Shown here: one piece after another, positions 37,101 to 48,445 of the stretch
How the letters are laid out: every line of letters begins with the position of its first letter
Position numbering within the stretch: position 1 is the stretch's first letter
NCBI GenBank assembly: GCA_033439795.1
Contig: JAUTDP010000001.1
Span: forward strand, 5,642,001 to 5,706,000
Direction of reading: 5' to 3'
DNA length: 64,000 nt
DNA from: Sordaria brevicollis
Lineage: Eukaryota > Ascomycota > Sordariomycetes > Sordariales > Sordariaceae
Notes under the pieces: generated by a model
Database searches by the model: none
Told to the model about the DNA's origin: nothing
What the model saw: only the letters and a program-made list of their open reading frames with translations
Made by a program: the position numbers and the translations under genes

Positions 37101-39719
37101 CTCTGGTCCTCCGGACGAAGTGTGTTCTTCAGCAGGACAGAGTTTGGACTGCTTCAGCCTCTTCATATCTTCGGCCGGGATATCGTTCTTGACCGAAGCA
37201 AGGTACTTGATAAGCTCGACATGACTCCATTTCTTGGCCCCGGTTTCTCCCTCAGCGGCAGGCGCAGGATTCAGAAGCCTTGTGAAGATGGTCTCCAAGT
37301 CAAGTGTCTTACGAACTCCTAAAGCCACCAAGAACTTTTCCTTGAGCCTGTCACAGCCCTCTATGGTTGGAAGATCGTGGAAGAGCTTGACACTGGAGAA
37401 GAAGGACTCCTTAGGCTTGCGCATGCCCAGCTTCGTAGGGATGACAGTGAGGTGTTCCAATGACGACACCACGGAAGACTTATCGCTAGGGCTCAAGTTG
37501 TCCCAGTTCTTTGAGAGAACAGAAAGGACTTGTACAGAGAATTTGCTTGACTTTGTAAGATCATGCTCTTCACCCTTGCTGGATCCAGATGCAATCAAAA
37601 ATCTCAGCCAAGGAACGATACCTAGCGGCTCCCAGCCGATTGCCTGTAGCTGAACTTCGGGAATATCGGCAGTGAAAGCGACAGGAATGGTGGTAGGCGG
37701 AATTGGTAGTGTGGCTGGTATCCTGTTGTTGAGGTAATTCTTGATAGAACCCAAGGCAATAATCTCACCACCAGTCCCATCGTCAGAAACTGTAGCCACA
37801 GCTACATCAAGAACGTGCTGGATATGATGGTATTTGAGTTCACCCGAAGCGGCATTCTTGGCTAGCCAAACCACGAAGTGATGGAGTTGGTGTTTGTCCA
37901 TCGCCTTTGAACCTAGCTCCTTAACAACGTCTTCGACAGTGATTTGCTCAAGCAAACCATAATCTATCAGCTTCTGAATAAACGGGGCGGCTTGCATATC
38001 CTTCAAGATGATCGGGATTCCGCTCAAGAACTTTGCGTAATCCTCAGAGAACAGGCGGACGTTGTTCGTCTGCAACACACCCTGAGAAGAGTATACCTCG
38101 ATAGAAGCCTTTCGGTAAGAGGTCCAAAAGGCTTCCTCGATAATCTTGGCCACCTGAGCGCTGGGAGTAGAGTCCTCGAACGAGTATGTCTTGAGTATAT
38201 GGAGAGCCTCCGGTACGAGTTTCTGGACATCCTCAGGAGTATAGCCCGATCCCTTCTTGCTGTTGTTCGTACTGGATATCCTCTTCAACTTCTGATTGAG
38301 ATCGTGCATGTCATTGACAAAGGCGAGTCGTGAAATAATGCCAGCCACGCGAAGCATCTCGATGTTCCAAGTTCGCACCCAGCGAGCATTCAAGTCGATG
38401 GCCTCGCGCTCCACAGTCGGGATGACTGAGGGTGCAGAAATGTGCATGCCAGCACCAGTGGTTTGGGTGGTCGGGAAGCCGATGAAGACTCGTCCACCAG
38501 GCTTCTTGCTGGGCAACACGGTAGAGAAGATATCAATGGCCTTGGCAGCCTTGTTTGAGGCAGTCGACTCCTCAGAAGCCACAGTCTCATCGTAAGACGA
38601 GGTGAGGAGGGCAATCCGAGTGGTTTTTGGTGGAGGCTTTTTGGTGGCACGCTCCAGTTCCGCTGCAAACGACGACGAAACGCTGGTGGATATTTGAGCC
38701 GCAGTGATCCGGAGGAAAATAGTTGACGTCGAAACGGCAGTAAGATCCTCTGCTATAGCTTCCTGAAGCTCCTTCTCTTCCTTTGCCGCCTTTGTACGCT
38801 GTGCCGTCTGAGCAGCAGACGACGTAAGCCTGGAAAAGAAACCCTTTAGTCCAGAAGGTTCTGGCGTATAAGCAGACTCGCTTGATTTGTTGGATGATGA
38901 CGCCGGCTTAGGCTTCCAGCCTAGTACACTCATAAAGCTGGCATCAATCTGAGTGCTGGTTTGCTCAGCGGCTGTAAGCTTCATGAGACCATCCTTGGTC
39001 TTGGTGTCGAGGTCTCGTGGAATAGAGATCTGAGCACTAGGGGATGACTTTTTCTGGAGAGCGAGAACTCTCCAATCATCGATCCAAAACTCGATCTTTT
39101 GCAGAGACACAAACGTCAAACTGGTTCCGAGGAACTGACTGACAGAAAGCAAATTAGGCAGAGGTGTCGTTGTGTTCCGGTAATCAAGAACAAAGGCAGT
39201 CTCGCGACTATGCTGCTCAACTGGAAGTTGTAGCTTCCTGGTGAACAGGGCATTTCCCTTCCAGTAAAACGCCATGGCCTCCTTCCCTGAGCTGACGAAC
39301 GGCTCCTCGCAATCAGCAAAGACACTGTAAAAACCAACACCAAAAGCACCAATCTTTGTCTCATCCGGGTTGCCTTCAGCAATCCTCTTCAGGCGTGCCC
39401 AGTCCGTTGGGGCGAAGGGCTGGCCATCATTCTGCACTAATAGACGGCGGAGAGTATGGTGCGTGAGGGTGTGCTTAAGAAGCTCCGAGGGGTCCGTGGT
39501 CTGCGGCGCCGGAACACTGACGGAAGGTATTGTCTCCCATTTGATCTTGACCGTTGTTGCCTGAGCATCAGCGGCGTTTTGGATGAGTTCCCTAAGTGTC
39601 GTCCACTCTCCAGAGTATCTGGCCAGGACCTTGTCGATCAGGGCCCTGGTATCGACGGTGACTGCTTCTTCATCCTCGCCATTCTGCAAAGCAGCGGCGC
39701 GAAGCTGTGAATAGTCCAT
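34172..39719 (-). CDS. Sacsin-like GHKL-ATPase protein with C-terminal HExxH motif
   Basis: This giant protein has a main exon 39719-34567, then 34492-34360 (intron 34493-34566, GTAAGT donor, CCTAAC branch). I propose a last exon 34294-34172, about 1802 residues in all. The N-terminus has the sacsin-type Hsp90-like ATP-binding fold: TLRELIQNAADAQATTVKI, then LLVQNDGQPFAPTDWARLKRIAEGNPDETKIGAFGVGFYSVF near residues 95-135. Residues ~200-1330 are a long poorly conserved region. A charged coiled coil follows near 1395-1440 (EARIAEEERRKALEAEEQRI), then a Gly/Ser-rich linker. Near residue 1700 lies HELAHNLVSPH, matching the metzincin spacing HExxHxxGxxH with Val for Gly. The tail frame is uncertain: the second exon also reads on to a stop at 34216, while a 65-bp or 53-bp intron with a CGACAG acceptor switches to a Gln-rich frame ending PPPPYEDAPGSGR. 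Function is unknown; chaperone or protein quality control is inferred. Confidence 0.82.
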
Positions 39720-40653
39720 GGTCTGAGGCTATGATCACTGTCCAGTCGAATTATGCGAAGGAGCAGTCGGCTGGATGAGTGGGATGTCCTGGTTTATTAT
39801 CGAGCAGAGTACAGGCGGAACTTTGAGCTCCACCGAGCTGAGAAAGTAAGCTGTATGTCGGACGAGTCTATGATATGTCGCCTTTCCGATATAAAGCCGT
39901 GAGGTGCCAGATGAAGAGAGAGCGTTCGTATTAGGAAGTTGTGATATAAGTTCCGTTATGTGCGAGTTGAAGATCTGACAGATCGTCGTTGTGAATAAGG
40001 AAAGTTGAAGTGGCGGATTATTTGTTAAGGAAGTGTCCGGGAGGAAGAAAAGTCCAATGGATCCGGGTGGAAATGTCGCGGCCCAACGAGCGAACTATTC
40101 AATGTGCGACCTGAAGACACCAATCTCAGCCAAAAGCAGTCCCGTCGTGAAGTCGGATGTCAGATGGAAGTTGTGTGAGTATGCAGATGTAGGACGATGA
40201 ATGGTTTAAGATCGTGTACGCCTCATCCCATCATCATCCATTGTGTCCAGACCGGCGGGCGGCCGGGCTTCCAGGGGTAGGCACGGTAGGAGGCTAGCAG
40301 GGTTATCATTCAGCGCAGTCAGGGCAGTGTACCCCTGAAACCCCACTAAAACACATCCCCGCCATATTTCCAGGCAGGCACGACAGAGGGTTGCGCGGCA
40401 ACGCTGTTTTCATTTGCCACTGGACAACAATGTTCACATGGGCTAAAGAGCTTCAAGCATCGAAGTAAAAAGACGCTGACAGAACGGCATTCGGAGTGGC
40501 AATATGGCTGAGGAACTGTGTCAAATCGCTAGTCTATAAGGCTAAGCTTAATAATACATCACATTCAATGTGCCATTACCAAGACCGAAAAGAAAGCTCT
40601 ACGGATAATCGATTTTCTCCCGTCGACGTCCACATCGATACTGATGTCTTTTC
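39720..40653. promoter_or_regulatory. Intergenic: upstream region of the sacsin-like gene
   Basis: About 930 bp contain the promoter of the leftward sacsin-like gene and the 3' flank of the MMTAG2-like gene. The segment near 40240-40300 is GC-rich. No gene or repeat is seen. Confidence 0.4.
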
Positions 40654-41424
40654 TTATCGTCGGTCATGTCTGGCTTTCCTATCCCTGCTCCTACTCCGAC
40701 CAGGTGACTGACTGCGCCTTCTGTGGTGATGATGTCTTCCGCGATCTCTGCTCCGACTCCGATCTTGGTCTCTCACTCTATCATCACGGTGTGGACGGCG
40801 CTCAGGACTCCGGCTTCTGCGACTAGAACGGTGCTCTCTCCCTCCACGGTCCGCGGATCTGTCACGTCTCCGGTCCCGGCTGCGATTGCGATGGCGCTCC
40901 CCATCACGTTCTCTGTCACGTCCATGACCACGCTCACGGCTCCTGCTCCTGTGTCTCCGTTTGTGATGTCGCTCTGAATCGCGGTGCCTGTCTCTCCTCA
41001 ACTCTCCTGCTTGTGCTTCCTTTGGAACACTTGTTGTTGTCGACTGATCAGCGGAGCCATCCTCTGTTCGTTCTGGGATCTTGGAGCCTTGGACTTCGAC
41101 AGCATTGGCGCCGCTGGTATTTCGTGGTGTGATGGGCAGACCCAAAGCGCGGTTGATGGCATCCTCCTCTGCTTCCTTGATCCTGCGAATTTCTTCGCGA
41201 CGCTCGCGCGCAAGCTTTTCCTCCTCCGTCTCTCCGGCGTTCGCAGCGGTTGGCTCTGCCTTGGCATACCAGTTGAGATCCCGTCCCTTTGCCCAACGAC
41301 CAACCGGCGCCTTCAAACTGTGACCGAGATAGTTCTCGCGGTGTGATGAGTTGGCGACATCTTCCCAGCTGAAGTTGACGCCGCCGCGCGAACCCGACTT
41401 GCGGACGGTCGAAAGAAGATCCAT
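40654..41424 (-). CDS. MMTAG2 (C1orf35)-like protein with SR-rich tail
   Basis: This intronless gene encodes 256 residues. The N-terminus matches the multiple-myeloma tumour-associated protein 2 domain: a basic start followed by GGVNFSWEDVANSSHRENYLGHS and APVGRWAKGRDLNWYAK. A short helical segment rich in Glu/Arg (residues ~68-90) follows. From about residue 145 to the end the sequence is an Arg/Ser/Asp/His-rich tail with repeated RDR, SRS and HRR units, typical of nuclear speckle and splicing-associated proteins. Role is unproven; mammalian members are phosphorylated nuclear proteins. It is divergent from med6, 694 bp apart. Confidence 0.82.
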   Translation of the reverse strand: MDLLSTVRKSGSRGGVNFSWEDVANSSHRENYLGHSLKAPVGRWAKGRDLNWYAKAEPTAANAGETEEEKLARERREEIRRIKEAEEDAINRALGLPITPRNTSGANAVEVQGSKIPERTEDGSADQSTTTSVPKEAQAGELRRDRHRDSERHHKRRHRSRSRERGHGRDRERDGERHRNRSRDRRRDRSADRGGREHRSSRRSRSPERRPHRDDRVRDQDRSRSRDRGRHHHHRRRSQSPGRSRSRDRKARHDRR

Positions 41425-42118
41425 TGAGGTGTATCGCGAATGGGTATTTGAAGAGGCTTTTGATGGATATAAGATACGTGTGTCTTCTTTTCAGGTTTCT
41501 GCGATTGGGATTGCTGGTATGAGTCGCGGTAAAGGATGATGACCGAATTGGAGGTTGACGTGAACATGTGTTGAATGGATGGATTCTGCGTTTCTGTCGT
41601 TGAATTCCGTTGCGGAGGCAGAACGGGCATGGAGAACAGACCCACTTCAGCGTCACTGCGGGATGTGGGGCCCTCCACTGTCAAATCCCATTTTCAGGGG
41701 ACAAGGTCCGCTGAAGGTTGCACTAGCTAGCGCGGGGACCCCAATGCCTGCCGGATCTTCCACACCCCACTCAAACGCGTCGACGCCATCCAATGCTTCC
41801 CGTCCACTTCAATCTTCTTTCATTCAAATCGCATCATACGAACGACTTCAACTTTCATGGATAGGAGCTAACCTTCACCCTCCTATTACGCATACGGCTC
41901 CTTGTTAATTAGCAAGACAATCTGTCACCAATCGTTAAAATTCGATCTACCACCAACCCATCGAGTCCTCGTTCGAACAGCTCACGAGCCACCAACACTG
42001 AGGCCGCGGTCTTACCCATAGCTTCTCGCAAACCCTCACGAGTTAGCTATCTAGACCTGAGGACGACGAGCAGTTCTAGAAAGGTCCAAACCGACATATC
42101 ACATACAATTTCGCAACA
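41425..42118. promoter_or_regulatory. Divergent promoter region of the MMTAG2-like gene and med6
   Basis: A 694-bp shared upstream region. The right half (41860-42110) is C/A-rich and pyrimidine-rich, as in fungal 5' leaders. No TATA box is evident and I see no gene. Confidence 0.4.
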
Positions 42119-43258
42119 ATGGCGTTCGACCCGACGGCCAACGCTGGCCCTCCTCTCGACGAGATCCAATGGCACACCCCTCCCCAGTTCGAAGCCGGCA
42201 TCCACTCCAACAGCATCCTATACTACTTCGCTCAATCGCCATTCTACGACAAGACTTCCAACAATGAGGTCGTGTTCCAACAGGGCCTCAACAACCAGGC
42301 CATGTTTCAATACCTAGCCACCAGAGAGTTGTTCGAGAGCCGACTAAGGGAAATGTCTGGGCTGGAGTTCATCGTTGCTCAGGAACCCGCCGAGACAGGT
42401 CCGGGAATGGGCACTGGTGTGTGGGTTATCAACAAGCAGACACGTAGAAAGCGCCCACCTACGAACCCGGCTAGACCTGAGGATGGCCCGCCCGACGAGA
42501 TTATCGTTCACTCGACCTATTTCGTGGTCGGCGAGAACATCTATATGGCGCCCACTCTCGCAGATGTTATAAGCTCTCGAGTTGTATGTCTTCCCCTTCG
42601 CTCCAAGAGGTTCTTCTCCCGACCGTTGATACTAACTATGCCATAATAGGGCTCCATTGCCTCCGCCATCACCAAAACCCTTCCCCTCGTAGACGAAGTA
42701 TCAAACTGGGCTCCCGCCGCCGGACGGCGCTACATCACCCCCGCGCAACCGTCCGCCGGCGCCGGCGCAGCAGGCGGCGCAACCAACTACACAGCTTCCC
42801 GAACCGCCACTCCCATGCCCGAAGGCCTTCCCAGCGCAACTGCCAACAAGCCCAGTGCCAAAACTACCGTCAACGACCCCCTTCTCGATTCTCTCCTCAT
42901 GGAAGAAGCCCTGCTCACGCACGAACGCTACGGGACCGAATACATGGACGAGAATCCTATCACCGGCAAGCCAGGCGACTTCCACTTGACCTCGACGGGT
43001 AGAAAGACGCAGATCAAGAACGCGTTGACCCTCAAGGAGGCAGCGGCCGCATTACCGGCTTTGAACACCAAAAATTTGGGGGCGGCTGGAAGCAACCCGC
43101 TTGCCAAGGGAGCTGCCGCCGCCGCCGCCGCGAATGCGACTGGTGGCGTGACGGGTAAGGAGACCAAGAGTCCCAAGACGCCGGGTGCTGGTGGACCGCC
43201 GAAGCCGAAGAGGAGGAAGAGTAAGAATGTTGTTACTACTCCCGGTGGTGCGGCCTAA
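42119..43258 (+). CDS. med6: Mediator complex subunit 6
   Basis: Med6 is a head-module subunit of Mediator, bridging activators and RNA polymerase II. Exons are 42119-42583 and 42650-43258 (GTATGT donor, ACTAACT branch, TAATAG acceptor), giving 357 residues. The N-terminal ~155 residues carry the conserved core: IQWHTPPQFEAG, YYFAQSPFYDKTSNNEVV, then LEFIVAQEP and HSTYFVVGENIYMAPTLADVISSR. The second exon completes the last helix (GSIASAITKTLPLVDEVSNW). The C-terminal ~180 residues are a disordered Ala/Pro/Lys-rich extension found in fungal members, with an alanine run and a basic PKPKRRKSK stretch that may act as a nuclear signal. Length and domain order fit the family. Confidence 0.93.
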
Positions 43259-43731
43259 GGAGCCTGAGGGTGAGCAGAAAAGGGCTGGGGAGGGGAAGGA
43301 CAATAACGACATGGATGAGAGCGGGGCGAGAGTAGAGAACTTGCATTAGGAGAAAATCGGCGTTGATTTGTACACAACGGTTAGGTGGCATAGCGTTTGG
43401 CTTTTAGATACATGGAAATACGATACCCAAGAAGTAATTGGCGGATAAGCTAGATGGTTACAATGAACAAAGTATAAGCGCATGGTTCCACGAAATTATG
43501 AGGACAACGTTAATGAACAGCCCCTGCTGCCATAAGAAGATCACAGATATACATGCCTTGGGGGAAGTGAACTCTTGACAACACCTCCCAGGATATATCA
43601 GCTTAAAGAAGCACGCAAAAGGCAAGTCATATGTAGAAACCAGAAAATTGAACGCCTCAATTACTCAAAACCCAGACCTTTTTCTCAGTCGATCCTATCT
43701 AGATAACAACTCCTTACAATACTCGAAAAAT
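43259..43731. other. Intergenic, convergent 3' flanks of med6 and dhr1
   Basis: A 473-bp spacer between convergent genes, AT-rich in the middle. No gene, repeat or RNA structure is recognised. Confidence 0.4.
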
Positions 43732-46700
43732 CTACTCAACAACCCACCCCTGCCCCACCACCTTCCTCTGCTTCACCTTCCTCGCCGGCAGCGGCCATCC
43801 CATGCCTCCCGTACCCTCAGCCCTCAAGTACGGCACAACCCAAACCTCCCTCTCCTTCCCATCCTTGCTCTCACTCCCCTTAACCTCCTTAATCGGCTTT
43901 CCATAACTAATCAACGGCGTGCCCTTGGCAAGCGCAGCCAGCTGACCAGCCGTCAAATCCGTCAAAGCATGCATCCTCGTCTTGGCCCTCTTTTGTCCAT
44001 CGGCACCCGTATTACCGGCCTTTTGCAGGTAGGCATAGCAGATATAGTCGGGACACTCATCAACAGACAAATGAGCGAGGGGAGAAGAAGGGTGGATGTA
44101 AACGAGTTTATCTTCCAACTCGAGCTTCTGGCCGTTCTCGCCCTCGAGCGGGATCAACGGCAAGTAAGGGACGTCGATAGCGCGCTTAGGTTTGCGATAC
44201 ATTTCCGGCGGTGTGGGCGCTTTGTCGGCTCTGATGGCTACCTGGTCGATGAAACCCGCGGCTACCATTTGCTTCAGAGCCTGAACTTGTTTCTGTGAGG
44301 GGGCGGGAGGGTTTCCGGGACGGTGAGGTTGGCAAAGGCGGGGATGTTGGTGCGCAAAAGGTCGGTCAGCTGTTTGGATAGTTGACGGATTTCTTTGAGC
44401 ACTTTGAAGCGCACAAAGTGGCTATCGCACCAGGATTCGGTGGGGTCGTGCGCGAACTCGCCGACGACTTGCAGGAGCTTGATGGCGTCGGATTTGTCGT
44501 CGAGGTAGCAGAAGTTCTTGTGGGCGGCGTTGAAGGCGGCGCGGATCTTGGCGCGGCGGTCGTCGGCTAGGACGTCTTCGGTGGTGCGGAAGGTGAGGCC
44601 GGCGTCTTCGACGTCGGAGTCGTCGTTTTGCTTTGACTCTTGGACGGCAGCAGCGGGAATGGCTTGGTTCTCGGGAATGTAGATCTCGCCGGCTGAGAGA
44701 CCGGCCACGAGTGCGACGGTGTAGGGGAGACAGTCGTGGAGATGTCCGATGAGGAGGATGCGGGCGAAGCGAGGAGAGAGCGGGAAGATGGACATGGTGG
44801 ATCCGATGGGAGTGACCTGGCCGGTTTGCAATATGGCGTTGAGGTAGGTGAGGAGCTTCTCAGCCTTGATCAAGGCCTCGCGCGGTGGAGGCGTGGGGAA
44901 GGGGAAGTTGACGACGTGCTGGAGGTTCATGGACTTGAGTTGCAGCACGACACCCTCGATGGGCATGCGGAGCAACTCGGGCTCGGAGAACTCGGGGAAG
45001 TCTCTCTCGTAGACGGCCGAGGAGTATAGCCTCCAGCAGTGACCCGGACCGGTACGACCAGCACGACCAGCACGCTGCTTTGCACTGGCTTTGCTGATCC
45101 AGCCAATCTCGAAACTCTGAACACCGCTGACAGGATCGTACTTTCTCTCCTTTGATCTACCGGTGTCGAAAACGTACTTGATGCCTGGGATGGTCAAAGA
45201 CGTTTCAGCAACGTTGGTAGCCAGGATAACCAGACGGTGGCCCTCTGGGGGCGGCTCAAACACCTTCATCTGCTCTTTTGTTGGGAGCAAAGAGAACAGA
45301 GGGAGGATGTGCATCTTCAGCGGCCCTGTACCAGATTCTTCGTCCTCAATCTCGAACTCCTTGTCAGCCTCCTCATCCGAAGCAATAGAGATATCGTCGT
45401 CGTCCCTGTCATTGATGTTGCGGTCATCCTCAACGTCACCAAAGTCAATGTCTTCCACCTCCATGGGTGCCTCGTTTGCAGAGATCTTGACCTTGGTAGT
45501 GCTAGCGTTGTTCATACCGCCACCAAAGCGAGCCTTCAACCGCTTGCTGAGCTGGGCAATTTCACCCTGACCAGTCAAGAACACAAGCATGCCACCAGGA
45601 GGCAGCTTTCTGTGGCCCCTGCAAATCTTGCGGAATGCCTCGTCAACGTAGTCGTGGTTCGTCTTCTTAGCGAAGTGCATGGTAACAGCATGCTCACGAC
45701 CCTCGACCTCAATGATGCGAGGAGTGGTGTGGAACAGGTTAGAGTTTTGGGTGAACTCTTCGACTCTGAGGGTGGCAGACATGATGACCAGCTTGAGGGG
45801 CTTGATGGTCGGGTCTTCCTCCGCCAACTCCCTCCTGAGCTTGACCACTCTGCTCAGCATGGCAATCAAGATATCGGTGTTGACGCTTCTCTCGTGAGCT
45901 TCATCGATGATTATGGCAGAGTACTTGCGAAGAGCAATATCAATAGCCGCCTCACGAAGCAAGACACCATCCGTCATGAACTTGATGGCCGTCTTGGAGT
46001 CCACGGTACCCTCGAATCTGATTTGGTAGGAAACCACATGCTTGTAATCGCCCATCTCTTCGCCAACACGCTTCGACATACTGACAGCAGCGACACGTCT
46101 TGGCTGGGTAACACCAATCATGCCCGGGGTCGGTCCATCGGGGACACCGTAGCCGGACTCGAAGAGGAACTGGGGAACCTGCGTCGTCTTACCGGAACCG
46201 GTGGCACCGCAGATGATAACAATGTCGTTGTCGTGAATGGCTTCCATAATCTTCTGTTCCTCGGCTACAACTGGTAACCTGAATCGGGTCTCCTGGATCT
46301 CGGGTGTCCTGGTAACTACCACGGCGAAGGCCTTGCGGGAATCGTTCTTTGTCGGTTGCAGCTCGATAGGCAGAGGCTCTTGTTCGATCGGTCGAGGCGT
46401 AAAGTTGGCAGGTTTCGGTATCTCGAGAATGGCTGACTCGGTAGGCTTGTAACCCAAAGCTTCGTTCCTTGCCTGATGCGCCCAAGCCTTGAAAGCCGAA
46501 GACTTTGCTTTCTTGTCCTCCTCCGCATCCTCCATCTCCTCGTCAGATTCTTCTACGGAATCATCGTCGTCTGAATCCTCCTCGGAACCCTCTTCCTCAT
46601 CATCAGAGCCTTCCTCTTCTCCGGATTCCTCGTCATCTTCCTCTTCGCTACCTTCTTCTTCGCTCCCTGAGCCGCTACCTTCGGACTCTTCGTCTTCTGA

Positions 46701-47522
46701 ACCTTCCTCGCCCTCCGAGCTGAAACCGTCCCATTCTACCACTTCCGGCACAGGAATGACTGCTGGTGGTTGTGATGTAAAGCTGTGCTTCGTCTTGACG
46801 CCTCCTCTCTTTTGCCTCTTGGCAAGTATTGGCTTTCCCGACTCGTCGAGCTCTAAGGGGCGCTTGAGACCAGCACCAACTGGTACAGGCACACTTGAAG
46901 TTGTTGTCGTCGTTGTCGTTGTTGTCGTAATCGTCGTCACTTGTGTCGTTGTAGGTTCGGTTGTCTCCACGGGAGCGCTCTTCGGCTTCTCGGCTGGTGA
47001 TTCCTGCTCATCTTCCGATTTTTCGGATTCCTCCTCGACGACTGGCTTGGGCTTCGGTACTGGTGCGCCCTCCTTCACCTCTCGCTTTTCGAAAAGCTTC
47101 TTGGCCGCCTCCTTCTCTGATATGATGCCAGCCTTTGCTTCCCTGACAAGCCGGCTGAGCTCCTCCTTCTTGGTCAATTTCGTCTGGCCTAGTGACTTTG
47201 TGCTCGAGAATAGGGTGGTGTCGATCTTATTGGCAGCAAGCTTGGCCAGGAGTTCGCGGTTCTCGTCCTTCTTGAGCTTCGTGTCGATGTACTTTTCGAG
47301 TCTCTTCGCCTTCTTGCTGCTGACTTTGACGCCCTCGGGCCTCAATTCCTCCCGGAGCTGGGCCTTCTTCTTCTCGGCATCTGTGGCGGTGTCCTGTCCA
47401 GGAGCGATCTCGAGAACGTTGGTGTCTTCGGGGTCTTGTGTTCCCTTGGCCCTTGACCGCTGGCGATCGAGCTGCTTGCGCTTGCGCTGACGCGGCACGT
47501 ACTTTCCGCCCTGGGCGACCAT
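43732..47522 (-). CDS. dhr1: DEAH-box RNA helicase Dhr1/Ecm16 (DHX37), apparent frameshift
   Basis: This nucleolar helicase releases U3 snoRNA during 18S rRNA maturation. The start at 47522 opens MVAQGGKYVPRQRKRKQLDR; the frame stays open 124 codons further upstream, but that sequence shows no conservation I recognise. A Lys-rich N-terminus and a long Asp/Glu/Ser tract (46530-46730) precede the core. Motifs are GATGSGKTTQVPQF near residue 439, IIDEAHERSVNTD near 541, MSATLRVEEF, and QRAGRAGRTGPGH near 816, followed by winged-helix, ratchet and OB-fold regions. The first frame runs into a stop at 44274. The conserved tail (QKQVQALKQMVAAGFIDQVAIRAD onward, to 43732) is in another frame. One extra base between about 44299 and 44325 would join them and give ~1263 residues, the normal length. 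No splice signals fit, so a sequence error or real mutation is likely. Confidence 0.88.
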
Positions 47523-47945
47523 CTTGTTGTTGAGTAAGCTCGAGGTCGAGCACTGATGCGGGAATGGGGACCGGTGTCGCGATGGCAGATTGCAGCGAAT
47601 CGGCAAAGTCACTAGGTACCTTGAAGATTTGAAGTTTAAATCTTGCCCGCCCGGCAGAATTCCTGCGCTAAAGGTGGTGCCCCATGCCTGGTGGAGCTTC
47701 TCGGGGTCCAGGAACCCGGTTACAGTGCGCATACAGTATGCTTTTTCCGCGGGTCCATCTTGAACCTCTGCAGTCCAGGCTCCATCAACAAACATCACGA
47801 TGGATCCCAAGTCTAGACTCTGAAGATTGTAAGGGTGACATACTGAGAGCGGCCTACCAGAATATCCAAGCCGAAGAGATTCACAAACTATCACGCAGCT
47901 TTGGATTTTACAGTCAACCGGGAGTCAACACATACAGAGGTCACC
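47523..47945. promoter_or_regulatory. Divergent promoter region of dhr1 and the PAC3-like gene
   Basis: A 423-bp gap between a ribosome-assembly gene and a proteasome-assembly gene. It is partly open in the dhr1 frame, but the peptide is not conserved in any way I recognise. No TATA box is evident. Confidence 0.4.
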
Positions 47946-48445
47946 ATGTCTGTGACGGCGATTAGAGAAGAGCCATTCCCGGCACCTTCTAAGCAGGCAA
48001 CTGGGCTTGTGAGCGGAGTGGAAACTGAAGTGTCGTCGATGAACTTCTCAGATAAGATCATGGTCACCATTTCACAAGGCGGACGGCTTGCTCAATGGGT
48101 AGGTCTAAGAGGGTCCGGGTCATCTCACTCGCAAAACTGACATGCTGTGCTCAGGTCCAAGTACCCCTAGCCGCACCTTCATCAGCTTCCGTCGACATGG
48201 CTCTTCCTGGCGCCAACAGCATGCTCCCATCAGCACATCTGACAGCGACAACGCTTCTCGGGGGTGGAAATGAAGAGCGGGAGACCATGGGCCAGCTTTA
48301 TGCCAGTCAGATCGCCAGTCTGTTGACTTTGCGCAATCCCAACGAGCAAAGGTCCTTGCTGCTTGGTCTGGGCCTGGAGAAGGTCGACACAACCACTAGC
48401 GATTCCTTCTATGATGTGGTTGAGTTGGTACAGCAGGTCCTTTGA
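47946..48445 (+). CDS. Proteasome assembly chaperone 3 (PAC3/PSMG3)-like protein
   Basis: This small protein has exons 47946-48098 and 48155-48445 (56-bp intron, GTAGGT donor, CTCAG acceptor), giving 147 residues. The start is the ATG at 47946. Pattern features of PSMG3 are a K-Q-x-x-G-L-V-x-G-V-x-T-x-V start (KQATGLVSGVETEVSSMNF), an amphipathic strand IMVTISQGGRLAQWVQVPL, a TATTLLGGG turn, then a helix and a hydrophobic LLLGLGLEKV strand ending in a helical DVVELVQQVL. PAC3 pairs with PAC4 to guide alpha-ring assembly of the 20S proteasome in the cytosol. Identity with animal members is low, so the call rests on pattern and length. Confidence 0.72.

Noticed and set aside
46489..47490. Long Ser-rich open frame antisense to dhr1
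   Set aside because: It mirrors the Asp/Glu-rich codons of the helicase N-terminus; low complexity and no domain.
47523..47894. 124-codon N-terminal extension of dhr1
   Set aside because: The frame is open but the peptide is unlike the basic helicase N-terminus and would run over most of the divergent promoter; the ATG at 47522 opens the conserved KYVPRQRKRKQLDR.
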